From NCBI GenBank assembly GCA_049999805.1, contig JBNGIO010006328.1, forward strand, positions 332,407 through 364,691: DNA of 32,285 bases, read 5' to 3'. This DNA comes from Folioceros fuciformis. Its lineage: Eukaryota; Anthocerotophyta; Anthocerotopsida; Anthocerotales. Below, in pieces: positions 21,747 to 31,981 of this stretch. Positions within the stretch are counted from its first letter, which is position 1. Each line of letters opens with the position of its first letter. Below the pieces are notes generated by a model. The model was not told the origin of the DNA and made no database searches. It worked only from the letters and a program-made list of their open reading frames with translations. The translations under genes were made by a program, and so were the position numbers.

Positions 21747-22007
21747 AAACATGTATATGTACATAACAGTCATAGAAAATGCCTATGTAGTAAGAATGTA
21801 TATGTACATAGCAGTCATAGAAAACGCCTATGTAGTAAGAATGTATATGTACATAACAGTCGTAGAAAACGCCTACGTAGTAAGAATGTATATATATACA
21901 TAGCAGTTGTAGAAAACGCTATGTAGTAAGAATGTATATGTACATAGCAGTCGTAGAAAAGGCCTATGTAGTAAGAATGTATATGTACATAGCAGTCGTC
22001 GACAACG
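21747..22007 (+). repeat. 45-bp tandem array upstream of SET gene
   Basis: About 5.5 units with period 45 (once 46) bp; TAAGAATG recurs at 21791, 21836, 21881, 21927 and 21972. Each unit holds the 10-bp palindrome TATGTACATA, sometimes slightly decayed, and a short hairpin CATAG-loop-CTATG. The array ends 80 bp before the SET-gene start codon. Confidence 0.9.
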
Positions 22008-22087
22008 TATGAAAATGAGAAGTCATCCTGGCCGGTCTGTCCAGGTGGTGCCACCCGGACGCCAAGGCTGGTCCTAAGCTTGGCAGC

Positions 22088-23973
22088 ATGCATCGAGCTA
22101 TCTCCTCCTTCATGCGGGGCTCTATACGTAGAAGGCTATTCAGCACACTTGCATCGGGTATGTCGAAGCTTGATTTCTTGGTCGCTTTCGGCCAATGTCA
22201 CTTCTTGCGTCTCTTGCTGCATGCGTTTTTCTGTAGCCGCAGAAAGCATGTCAAACCGTGATGCTCGATCGCAGTAGCTTGAAGCTTGCTGTGATGATCA
22301 AATTGTAACAGCAGGAGCAGATGGTGAAAGGACGACAGATGGAGCCCCGATTTTTATTGGTCGCACGGACAAGGCAGGACGAGGATTGTTTGCCGCTCGA
22401 GATCTAGCTGCACCGCATTTGATTCACTCTTTAGACCCTGTTCTTACTCATCCTAGTCTGGAAGCACTTCACAAGGTGTGGTACTTGAGGAGCGTTGCTG
22501 GTGGCCGGATGAGTGGTTGAAACTTCGTTCCTTATGTGTCTTGGTCTTGGTGTTCAGGTTTGTTATTTTTGTTTGCGGCATGGGAGTGGTGAGAGGCCGT
22601 TGACACCATTTTCAGAGTTGCTGGGACTGGTTGACAGGACGGTAAAGCATGTGGGAACACATGAAGGCCGATCCGTGGACGATGTTGCTACCTTCTGCAG
22701 CCGAGAGTGTGCGACGGCCGCAAAGGTATCCCTTGCATGTTGCGTAGGAGTGGAGTTTGGGATGACAGAAACTGAGCTTCGTCTTAATTGTGCGGATGCT
22801 GTGACAAATGTGCCAGGGCTTCTTTTCTGTCGAGAGGAGAGCTGACTGGTCGGACTTGTTAGAGTACTGCAGGTATTCAGTTGTGAAAGTTCTTTGTAGG
22901 TCTGGGTGACTGCGGTTCTTTTTTGTAATGGTAAGTTTTACCTGTGGCAGTGAACATCACTTGAAGTTCCCGCTGATGGGAAGGCGACTGGCTTGCATGG
23001 TTGTGTCGAAGGAGGTTTCTCCGGATGTACTGAACATGTTGTGTTATGCTAGACTCCCGCATGGCATCCCTCAGTCGGTTAGCAGCCTCGCCCGGCATGC
23101 CTACGTTATGTCATCCCTTATGTTGCAGTCGGTGTGTGTTTCTGTGCTGTTTAAGACTTCATGCTTTCACTGCAGAAGCTTATTTGTTTAGGCCGCTGTT
23201 TGGCCCCAGTGGAAGCATGAAAGTCAACTGCTGCGTGGAGCTTTATCTGCTGGAGGCTTTGCTGAAGCTGTCAGATGTATCCCTCGATCCAGTTTCCACT
23301 GTGAACAGTTTTGCAGCTTCTGGGAAGACTTAATGCTGGAACTGCTTGTGCTTCCTTAATGGTATGCAGTCCTGACAGATGAGTGGTATGCTGGCATTGT
23401 CTCACGACTGCATGTGAACTGTTTCCGGGTGGAAACCCTACATGGTACTGACCTATCGTTGGAAGAAGCCGCTGCAGCCTCCGTAATGCGAGACGGTGGG
23501 GTTGGGTCTGCAGTTTACCTCTTGCCCTCACTCTACAATCACGACTGTGGTAGGCCTGACCTCGTGCCAAGGCTTGCTCTGTGTCTCAACATTTTATAAA
23601 GGCTCTTCACGTCTCTCTTATCCATTTTAACTCTAACCGTTGACTGGTGCTTCCATTTTATGCAGAGCCCAATGTCAATGTTACGTGGTTGGACAACGCG
23701 ACAGCACACTTTCAAACTCAGTGTCCAGTCAAAGCAGGTATCCGTGGAATGTTGTTGAAGGATGTCAAAGACTCCTGCTTGTGCAACGTAGTAGGAACGA
23801 AAGATGTTGCGACACCGTAGATCATGTTCAGAGGCATTTCTCCCATGTCAGGCGAGGAGTTACGCATCTGCTACTTGGACGCAAGCTGGTCGCATGATGC
23901 CCGGAAACAGTTTCTGTTCGAGTCCTACGGTTTCATCTGCGAGTGCTCTCGTTGTTTGCGAGGAGAGGATTAA
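22088..23973 (+). CDS. ATXR4: ATXR4-like SET-domain methyltransferase, mitochondrial-type presequence
   Basis: Predicted lysine methyltransferase of the SMYD-like plant ATXR4 (SDG38) group. Nine short exons in continuous phase: 22088-22157, 22312-22475, 22558-22725, 22817-22872, 22951-23077, 23210-23276, 23370-23549, 23666-23737, 23852-23973 (1026 nt, 341 aa; Arabidopsis ATXR4 is about 325 aa). Exon 1 encodes an Arg/Ser-rich presequence (SFMRGSIRRRLFSTLAS). Motifs: GRTDKAGRGLFAARDL (start of SET), Cys pairs CYFC and CSREC of the inserted zinc-binding region, RADWSDLLEYC, LKFPLMGRRLACMVVS, LTDEWYAGIVSRLHVNCFRV, catalytic-core LYNHDCEPNVNV and AGEELRICYLDA, and post-SET GFICECSRC. The exon chain was found by matching family motifs across splice sites. 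The ATG at 22088 is preferred because it alone gives the targeting sequence. Substrate is unknown. Confidence 0.87.
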
Positions 23974-24542
23974 TGATTTTGATTAATTATTCGTGGAATT
24001 AAGGAGCACGAAGTTGATTAGGACGTACTCTGTAAGTCCTGTTCACCCTACACAAATGTTCTTTCTTCGCCTCGCCCCTCGTTCGTTTCGCTCCATTCCA
24101 CCTTGGCGGGCTGCATTACTTATTTTGCCATGTGCACTGTGTTTCACGCTGTAGCTTATTATCTGTCCGAATCGCCGTGTTCGTTTTTATGATTCCATCG
24201 CTGCATTTTTCCTTCAATTTCACAGGCTACATGTTAAAGGTATCAAGAATGCGCAACTGAAGTTGGCTAGCCAATGGGTAGTGCAGAGGTGTGTGCACTC
24301 TTAACGCCGACGACAACAAGAGGGAGAAACTATACAACGGTTCGCCTACATATCACTAATGTACTTTCACCGAGAAGAATATATGGCATATATATTCAAA
24401 TTATAGATAGAAAAACAACATTCCGACTTCAGCGTCACTCGCTCGGCATCAGCAGTAGACGCGCTAGCGCATCTATAGTACAAGAAAAAGATTGTTTATA
24501 ACTCCAGTCCGTAAGCTCGACAAATGGAGAAAGCGAGCTCTC
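23974..24542. other. Convergent intergenic region
   Basis: 3' flanks of the SET gene (+) and the Lhcb gene (-). No coding sequence or repeat stands out. Confidence 0.45.
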
Positions 24543-25605
24543 TTAAGCGCCGGGGACGAAGTTGGTGGCGTAGGCCCAGGCATTGTTGACCGTGGGGTCG
24601 GCCAAGTGATCAGACAGGTTCTCAATGGGACCCTTGCCGGTGACAATGGCCTGGAAGTAGAAGCCGAACATCGAGAACATCGCCAGTCTGCCATTCTTGA
24701 GCTCTTTCACCTTCAACTCAGCGAAGGTGTCGGGGTCGTCAGCCAGACCCAAGGGGTCGAATGAGCCGCCGGGGTACAGGGGGTCAGTCACCTCCCCCAA
24801 CGGTCCGCCGGCCACACGGTAGGCCTCGACGGCTCCCATAAGGATCACCTGGGAGGCCCAGATTGCAAGAATGCTCTGGGCGTGGATGAGGCTTGGGTTG
24901 CCGAGGTAGTCCAGGCCTCCCTCAGAGAAGATCTGCGAGCCGGCCTTGAACCACACCGACTCCCCGAAGGTCACGCCGTTCTTGGCCAGCAGCTCGGGTG
25001 TGACGCACCCGAGAGTTCCAAGCATGGCCCAGCGGGCATGGATCACCTCCAGCTCCCGGTTCTTGGCGAAGGTCTCGGGGTCTGCGGACAAGCCCGCACT
25101 GTCCCAGCCGTAGTCGCCGGGGAATTCTCCCTTCAGGTATGAGGGAGTGTCCGCGGAGAAGGGGCCGAGCCACTTGGGACGGTCAGGGCCGTACCTGCAT
25201 GCAACGACATCAAACAATCTAAGATCGGCAAGCCATGACATCTCCTCAACGTCCACAATTCAATCCTCCTTCGACACACAAGATATCCGGTGCGCATCCT
25301 CGATATCCTACTCCAACTTCGTGCGCACCGCTAGACAACAATCAAGATCCGAGAGACGAGGAATCCACTACACATTCTAAACTCCTCACAAGTTCAATCT
25401 GCACTGCATTACGCACAATCCGGATCAAGATTTGAAAAAATTGACGGACAGAACGATACCAGATGCTGGATGGAGTGGATGCGCTCTTCCTCATCTGAAG
25501 CTTGGACTCGCTGCTGCCTGCAGCGCTGAGGATCTCGCTGCGCTGGCGGAAGACGCTCTGCCCGGCCAGGGCAGCGCTGGAGGCGCATGCAGTGGCGGCC
25601 GCCAT
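24543..25605 (-). CDS. Lhcb: LHCII chlorophyll a/b-binding protein
   Basis: Light-harvesting antenna protein of photosystem II in the thylakoid membrane. Exon 1 is 25605-25460 and exon 2 is 25194-24543, separated by a 265-nt intron (donor CTG|GTATCG, acceptor TGCAG|GTACGG); 265 aa. Exon 1 carries the transit peptide ([19 protein letters not shown]). The splice restores [16 protein letters not shown], which holds the WYxxxR trimerisation motif. Helix B/A/C chlorophyll-binding signatures are intact: [53 protein letters not shown]. The C-terminus is [14 protein letters not shown]. The motif and the GGPLGE loop place it with Lhcb1/2-type proteins, not the minor antennae; I cannot choose between subtypes. 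Confidence 0.97.
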
Positions 25606-25858
25606 GGCTAGCGCTGCGGAGCTGGTCGGGCAGGGAATGATCGATGAGTGCGGGGAAGACGGTGGGATGCTGCGGGCGCCTTTCGGAGATCAATTGCGAG
25701 TGCTTTGTAGAGGCGCCGGGGCTTGGGGAGCAGCAGGGCAACATTGAACCCGGCCTATAGGGGTGTCGCACCGGATACCGTGGGATCGTGCTATCCCAGT
25801 TGGATAACGCGTCACATGGTGCCCGGAGTAAAATTTATCACTTCCATTTCTCCGTCAC

Positions 25859-25865
25859 ATATATA
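25859..25865 (-). promoter_or_regulatory. Possible Lhcb TATA box
   Basis: TATATAT on the minus strand about 255 nt upstream of the Lhcb start codon; a GATAA motif (I-box core) lies at about 25803. Position would imply a leader near 220 nt, so this is tentative. Confidence 0.3.
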
Positions 25866-26184
25866 CCTCGCTTCGACCACTCCCCACCACATACATACAT
25901 ATGTCCATTCATCACAGCAATAAACTACAAAAGGTAAAATTTAACAATACTCAACGGTCTTTCATTACTATAGATCTACGATTTTATTTTCTTCTTTCTT
26001 CATACTGATGAGTTTTATAAAGTTTTCATTTAATGTACATGATCTCGTAGAATTTAATGAGCAAGACTAAGTACCCTAAGTATGAGAACCCTAAAAAAAA
26101 TTATTTGATATATTTTATCTTTTTATTTTAAATATAATTTTACGTAAAAAAATTAATTTAATATTAAATTTAATATTGGTGGTA

Positions 26185-26225
26185 GGTTTAGGGTTTTTAG
26201 GGTTTAGGGTTTTAGGGTTTAGGGT
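26185..26225 (+). repeat. Interstitial telomere-like tract (TTTAGGG)
   Basis: About five TTTAGGG-type units, some with an extra T or two, immediately next to a very AT-rich block. This is the plant telomere heptamer, here far from any chromosome end visible in the window. Confidence 0.85.
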
Positions 26226-26633
26226 GGTGATAAAGATTATTCTTGATCTTCACAACTAGTACTCCCAATGAATGGGACTTTCCATCTCTTTTCAAGAATA
26301 GAAAATAGTTATTTTGGGTGTACCCCAACATCAAGTACCATAACTACATCATTCTTAATCTCCACATGGACTCAAAGACTCATTTTAAGTCTTTGGGCAT
26401 TTCTAACATCAACATCTTTAGCCATAATGTGTTCTTTGGATTGCAAAAAAGACGCAGGTGTTCCTCATGGTCAGAGATTTACATGTATTTTTTGAAAAAG
26501 AACTATTTAGAGGTGGATCTTGGTTTGATTTAGTTCGCATACATAACTGGTTCGAACATGACATTGTAGGCTAATGAGGGGTAAGCTGCCCTATATAACA
26601 TCATCCTACCTTCAGCTTCTCATGTTTTCAAGA

Positions 26634-26772
26634 GTTTGGAAGTTGCAATAGTAGTAGTAGTTTAGAAGTTGCAATAGTANNNNNNNNNNAGTTTGGAAGT
26701 TGCAATAGTAGTAGTAGTTTAGAAGTTGCAATAGTAGTAGTAGTTTGGAAGTTGCAATAGTAGTAGTAGTAG
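26634..26772 (+). repeat. 26-bp tandem repeat with 10-N gap
   Basis: Units begin GTTTRGAAGTTGCAATAGTA at 26634, 26660, 26691, 26717 and 26743, each ending in a variable run of AGT triplets. Ten N (26680-26689) interrupt the array, so the copy number is not certain. Confidence 0.9.
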
Positions 26773-28224
26773 CTCAATTTGATCATAAAAGTTCTTTTTT
26801 CATGAGCTTTCTTGTCCAATCAATGCTGCCCTCAAAAGCACCCTTTGCAAGAAGTTCAAGTGCTCTAGTTTGAATTACGCCCCCCTCACCATTGGTTGGG
26901 CAAGCATAGCATTGATAGCTTCTCCCTCATCCCTCAACATTCTTAAGAGTTCTTCTCGCCCAAGTTCCTTCTTGATATAAGGTTTGCTTTTCAAACAATA
27001 CTTGAGAAACAAGAAGCTATTTGGGAGTTATTTGGGAACTAGGCCTTGAGTGCAGAACTAGTCTAACTTGGGGAGGTTTATATGTACTTGCTATGCTGCA
27101 GTCTTATTCTAATAGTTATTATATTTAATAAATTTAAAATTTTAAAAAGTTATAAATATAAACGTTGAACCTTTGTTAAAAAAATATTTCGGCGAAGACC
27201 TGTTGAATCAGCCCTCGGGTACGGTACTCGCGTGACAGGGAATCGGGATGGCCGTTTTTGCCGGATTGCAAGCAGTTAAGCGAGTCGACCTCCGTGCAAT
27301 GAATGACACTCGGCAGATGGACGACGTCACACAATTTGCCACCACCGGTAAACCGTTTGATGGACATCCAATGGGAGACGGCAACTGGGTATCGCCATCT
27401 CCCATTATTGGAATGAGCTTCTCTTCATAGCCTTCGTAGTTTCCTTTGGGTCGGGTGCGCCAGGCAACGCAAAGAGTGCAATACCTAAGCGACGCGCGTG
27501 TAGCCAAGGCAGCAAGCCACCTCATGCGGCTCCACCCCTGAAAGAAATAAGATTGACATCATGTAAGTCAATGGCCTGCGTATCAGATATTAAATTGATG
27601 ACAACAGATACTACACTCAAAGTTAGCCGAAAAGCTGTATTAAACTGATGCCGGCAGGTACTACGCTCAGAGTTAGCCAGAAGATCGAGAGAAGTACGAT
27701 TCCTCTGCGTTCTGCACTGAGGCCTTCTCTCGTTCCGGAGGCGCCGTATGCTCCTCACACAATATGGGTTATATGTCCGTGCACTTGAAACAAACAGCAA
27801 CACTCGGCCGTCTTCTGGAACTTTCCTTCTTCGTCTGCGGCTTCTTGTGCTCCAAGTTGAACAGCCATGGTTTGATTCCGTTCGAGAAGCGGGTTGAGAG
27901 CACGGTTGCCACCTCCTGTGAATGCCTCCACAGAGTTTGTTCGAAAGTTGGAACCCGTTCTCGTTGGACCTTTGTTGTGAACATAAATTCAGCTGTGTTT
28001 CCCAGATGCGGATTTAGATCAGGAGAAGCCACCCCTGGTTGCAGGCACGATGTTCTGAGCGCCCGGATAACACATGTGTGACGTGACCCACAAGAGGGCC
28101 TCGGAGAAAGGCATGGAGGCGGTGCGTGAAAGTGTCGAATTGCCTTCGCAACCTGAGAGTAACTGGAGTAAATGACCTGGTCCTACCTTGCATCCCACTG
28201 ACTGACCCAGCGTGCAATGGCTGT

Positions 28225-31200
28225 ATGGAGTGTGTTAAGAGGTCCTGTGCACCTGAATTTAAAGAGCCTACCTTGGTGGAGGACCGTGGCGAGAAAGCCG
28301 GATCCTCCAAGAGAATGTCCGGCTGGAGACCGATATTCCAGCGACGGTTGTGGGTTCGGCCCCACGAGGGCGTTCGGCTGAATGAGTTGTGCGAGTCAGC
28401 AGGAGCGGATGTGGCGGTCCCTGCTGTTGGGAGGGAGATGTGTGAATCCGTGAGACAGCTATGTCATGAGGGCCGTGCGCACGAGGCTGTTGAGGCTTTA
28501 GGAGTTTTGGTGGAGACAGAATTTTGTGTATCCAAAGCTCTCCTGTATGCTGTTCTGAAGCAATGTGTGGCCGAGAAGGATCTTGTTCTGGGTCGCCGCA
28601 TGCATGCCTTGATGGTCAAACAGGGGTATCAATCGGACACGTTCTTGGGCACCCATGTGCTGCGGATGTATTGTTCCCATGGCAGGTTGCAAGACGCGAT
28701 GGATGTGCTGGGATTGGTAGGGAGACCAGATGCCTTCATGTGGTGTGCCATAATTTCTGCGCATGTTAGACATGGGCAAAACAAGGTCGCTGTAGAGCTC
28801 TATCATCGGATGCGCAGTTCAAATGTGATGGCAGACGGTCATGTGTTTGCGACAGCCCTTCAGGCTTGTGCAAGGGGATGGGACTTGAGATCTGGGCAGC
28901 TGGTGCATGCGGATGTGTTGGCCAACGGTCTTGATACTGATTCGTTCATTTGTACTTGCTTGGTGGACATGTATGCGAAGTGTGGTAGCTTGCAGCATGC
29001 CCAGGTTCTGTTTGATGGACTTGAGCAAAAGAGTGTGGTGACGTGGAGTACCTTGATAGCAGGCTATTCTCAGCATGGCAAGGGACAGGAAGCCCTTCGT
29101 CTTTACAAGGCTATGCAAGATGACGGCATGGTGACACCTGATTCCGTGACATTTGTGTGCCTTCTGCAAGCATGTGCAAGTGTGGGCTCCCCAGCTTTGG
29201 AGAAGGGGAGGGAGCTGCACGCACAAGTACGAGGGCAAGGACTTGAAACTGATTTGTTTGTAGCAAACAGTCTGGTGAACATGTACTCAAAGTGTGGCAG
29301 CTTGCAAGAGGCTCGGGGTGTTTTTGACGCACTTGTTCAAAAGGATGTCGTGACATGGAACGCCATGGTAGCAGCATATTCTCAGCAGGGCATGGCCCTC
29401 GAAGCCTTTCATCTGTACACAGTCATGCAAGAGACATGCGTCACCCTAACTAATTCTGTAACATTTGTGTGTCTGCTGCAAGCATGTGCAAGTCTCGGCT
29501 TGAAAGGCTTGGGGATGGGACAGCAGCTTCATGCACAAATCAGAGAACGAAGACTTGATTCTGACGGGTTAGTTGCCAACGGTTTGGTACACATGTATGC
29601 AAATTGTGGCAGCTTGGAAGCCGCTCGGCGAGTTTTTGACGCATTCGGTGACAGAGATGTGGTAAAGTGGAATACCATGATAGCAGGATATTCCCAGCAG
29701 GGCATGGGCCAGGAAGCCCTTCATCTCTACAGTGTTATGCAAGAAGAAGGCATGGTAGCACCCGATCCCGTGACATTTGTGTCTCTCCTTCAGGCATGTG
29801 CAAGCATGGGCCGCCCAGCTTTGGAGACGGGGAAGCACCTTCATGCACAAATTAAAGAGCAAGGACACGAAACTGTTGCAGCTGTGGGCAATAGTTTGGT
29901 GAATATGTATGCAAAGTGTGGCAGCTTGCAAGATGCCCGCAGAGTGTTTGATGGACTCGTTCACAAGAATGTGGTGACGTGGAATGCTATGTTAGCAGGC
30001 TACTCCCAGCAGGGCATGGGCCACGAAGCCCTTGAACTGTACATGGCTATGCAGGACGAAGGGATCATGACACCCGATTCCGTGACATTTGTATCTCTTC
30101 TGCAGGCGTGTGCGAGCATGGGCCACTCAGGTTTGGAGATTGGGAAGCAGCTCCATGCGAAAATCCGAGAAGGTGGACATGAAACTGACATGCCTGTAGC
30201 CAACAGTGTGGTGAACATGTACGCAAAATGCGGGAGCGTTGAGGACGCTGAGAGAGTGTTTAATGGACTAAGTCACAAGAATGTGGTGACCTGGAATGCC
30301 ATGATAGCGGGGTGTTCCCAGCAGGGCAAGGGTGAGGAAGCCCTTGACCTTTATAGCATCATGCAAGAAGAGGGCCTGGTGCAACCCAATGCTGTGACAT
30401 TTGTGTGCCTCCTGCAGTCGTGTGCAAGTGTGGGGACCCAAGCTTTGGAGAAGGGGAAGCAGCTTCATGAGGAAATCAGAGAACAAGGACATGAGGCTGA
30501 TGTGTTTGTAGCCAACAGCTTGGTAAACATGTATGCCAAGTGTGGCAGCTTAGAAGACGCGCAGAGGGTGTTCGATGAGCTTAGTGAAAAGGATGTGGTG
30601 ACTTGGACTGCTCTAATCGCAGGGTATTCTCAACAAGGACGGGGCCAGGAAGCCCTTGATGTATACAGTGCTATGCAAGACGCCGGCACTGCTGCACCCA
30701 GTTCTCTGACATTTGTGCACCTCCTGCAGGCATGTGCAACTGTGGGCACGCCAGCATTAGAGATTGGGAAGCAGCTTCATGTGCAGATTAGGGAACAGGG
30801 ATGCCAAGCTGAGATGTTTGTGGCCAACAGTTTGGTGAACATGTATGCAAAATGTGGGAGCTTAGACGACGCACAGCGTGTGTTTGACGGACTTAGTGAG
30901 AAAGACGTTGTGACTTGGACCGCCCTAATTTCAGGGTACTTCCAGCAGGGCATGGGGCAGGAAGCCCTCCGCCTCTACGGCACCATGCAAGAAATCGGCA
31001 TCGCCGTACCAAACAGTGTGACATTTGTGTGCCTTCTCCATGCATGTGCGAATGTTGCAGCGCTGCATCTCGGCAGGCAGCTACACGCACAGATCGAAGA
31101 ACAAGGACTCCACTTGGATCCATTCCTAGCCTGCAGTCTGATAAACATGTACGGGAAGACTGGGAGCCTGGTCGAGGCGCAGGAATTATTTGATGCGTTG

Positions 31201-31800
31201 CCCGAGAGAGACATCATCGCGTGGAGTGCACTGATTGCAGGCTACGCGTGTCAAGGAGACAGTGAGGTCGTCTTCGACTTGGTCCAGAGAATGGAAGAGG
31301 ACGGCGTACGGCCTACTGACCTAACCTTTCTCAGTGTGCTGGTAGTATGCAGTCACGCAGGCCTGGTGAACAAGGGGAAAGAGCACTTCGAAGCTATGAG
31401 GTACCTCTACGGCATCGCTCCAAGACCGGAGCACTACAGCTGCATGGTGGATCTCTTGGGCCGTGCAGGCCACCTGGAGGAGGCAATAGCTTTTGTCAGG
31501 ACGATGCCTGTCCTGCCTTCGGCTGCAGAATGGCACACAGTCTTATCTGCCTGTCGGAAGTGGAGTAACGTGGAGCTGGGACTGCATGCTTTCCACCAAG
31601 CAGTGAAGCTGGACAACAGAGATGCCGCTGCTTACGTGTTGATGGCAAACATATACAAGAGTGCCAAGATGTGGGAGCAAGCACACCAGATGGAGGCCAG
31701 GAGACTAACAATGCGGGCCTGGAAGCAAGCTGGGCAGAGCTGGTGGACAGACACGGACGGACAGGTGCATAGTTTTTTGGTTGGAGATGAGAAGCATTAG
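28225..31800 (+). CDS. PLS-class PPR protein with exact 104-aa repeat array, E-type C-terminus
   Basis: Sequence-specific organellar RNA-binding protein, probably an editing factor. Intronless, about 1191 aa from the ATG at 28225. An alternative start at 28315 (MSGWRPIFQRRLWVRP) looks more like an organelle presequence, and the frame is open upstream with no earlier ATG nearby. Eight P-L-S triplets follow. The P-motif W codons recur every 312 nt from 29041 through 30913 and then after 306 nt, so the triplet length is fixed at 104 aa. S motifs are near-identical (SLVNMYAKCGSLEDAQRVFD type). The C-terminal part has E1/E2 features (HYSCMVDLLGRAGHLEEAIA; AAAYVLMANIYKSAKMWEQA) and stops right after DGQVHSFLVGDEKH, exactly before where a DYW deaminase domain would begin. 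Confidence 0.94.
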   Translation: MECVKRSCAPEFKEPTLVEDRGEKAGSSKRMSGWRPIFQRRLWVRPHEGVRLNELCESAGADVAVPAVGREMCESVRQLCHEGRAHEAVEALGVLVETEFCVSKALLYAVLKQCVAEKDLVLGRRMHALMVKQGYQSDTFLGTHVLRMYCSHGRLQDAMDVLGLVGRPDAFMWCAIISAHVRHGQNKVAVELYHRMRSSNVMADGHVFATALQACARGWDLRSGQLVHADVLANGLDTDSFICTCLVDMYAKCGSLQHAQVLFDGLEQKSVVTWSTLIAGYSQHGKGQEALRLYKAMQDDGMVTPDSVTFVCLLQACASVGSPALEKGRELHAQVRGQGLETDLFVANSLVNMYSKCGSLQEARGVFDALVQKDVVTWNAMVAAYSQQGMALEAFHLYTVMQETCVTLTNSVTFVCLLQACASLGLKGLGMGQQLHAQIRERRLDSDGLVANGLVHMYANCGSLEAARRVFDAFGDRDVVKWNTMIAGYSQQGMGQEALHLYSVMQEEGMVAPDPVTFVSLLQACASMGRPALETGKHLHAQIKEQGHETVAAVGNSLVNMYAKCGSLQDARRVFDGLVHKNVVTWNAMLAGYSQQGMGHEALELYMAMQDEGIMTPDSVTFVSLLQACASMGHSGLEIGKQLHAKIREGGHETDMPVANSVVNMYAKCGSVEDAERVFNGLSHKNVVTWNAMIAGCSQQGKGEEALDLYSIMQEEGLVQPNAVTFVCLLQSCASVGTQALEKGKQLHEEIREQGHEADVFVANSLVNMYAKCGSLEDAQRVFDELSEKDVVTWTALIAGYSQQGRGQEALDVYSAMQDAGTAAPSSLTFVHLLQACATVGTPALEIGKQLHVQIREQGCQAEMFVANSLVNMYAKCGSLDDAQRVFDGLSEKDVVTWTALISGYFQQGMGQEALRLYGTMQEIGIAVPNSVTFVCLLHACANVAALHLGRQLHAQIEEQGLHLDPFLACSLINMYGKTGSLVEAQELFDALPERDIIAWSALIAGYACQGDSEVVFDLVQRMEEDGVRPTDLTFLSVLVVCSHAGLVNKGKEHFEAMRYLYGIAPRPEHYSCMVDLLGRAGHLEEAIAFVRTMPVLPSAAEWHTVLSACRKWSNVELGLHAFHQAVKLDNRDAAAYVLMANIYKSAKMWEQAHQMEARRLTMRAWKQAGQSWWTDTDGQVHSFLVGDEKH

Positions 31801-31981
31801 CTTGAAAGCAGGATCCGACACTTTTTTTTTCTTTTTTTTCCTCTTCTTTTCCCCCCTGCCTCGAAATCTTCATATGTTCATATGCACAAGACTCAACTAT
31901 GAATGATAGTCTTCAGTATTTATTACATCTTTAAATCTAATTTATCTAATTTATGATGCAGTATGGGACACAAAAAATCAC
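31801..31981. other. Short convergent intergenic region
   Basis: T/C-rich stretch (poly-T at 31822-31839) between the PPR stop codon and the end of the minus-strand edge gene. Confidence 0.4.

Larger units (their letters stand above)
25606..28224. other. Long mostly non-coding stretch between Lhcb and PPR genes
   Basis: Contains the Lhcb promoter, an AT-rich zone at 26050-26190, telomere-like repeats, the 26-bp array, and AT-rich DNA to about 27180. From 27200 to 28220 GC rises and open frames of 60-105 codons exist on both strands, but none shows a family I recognise. Confidence 0.5.

Noticed and set aside
21718-21903. 61-codon open frame across the 45-bp array
   Set aside because: Its sequence simply repeats the tandem unit because 45 is divisible by three; no independent coding evidence.
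21747-22007. CRISPR-like array
   Set aside because: The units are contiguous tandem repeats without unique spacers, in a plant nuclear context.
27208-27525. 105-codon minus-strand frame as a gene
   Set aside because: No family recognised, no splice partners seen and ordinary composition; left as unexplained.
28126-28224. Extending the right-hand PPR protein upstream to a GTG at 28126
   Set aside because: GTG is not a usual plant start; the first in-frame ATG is 28225 and a better presequence starts at 28315.
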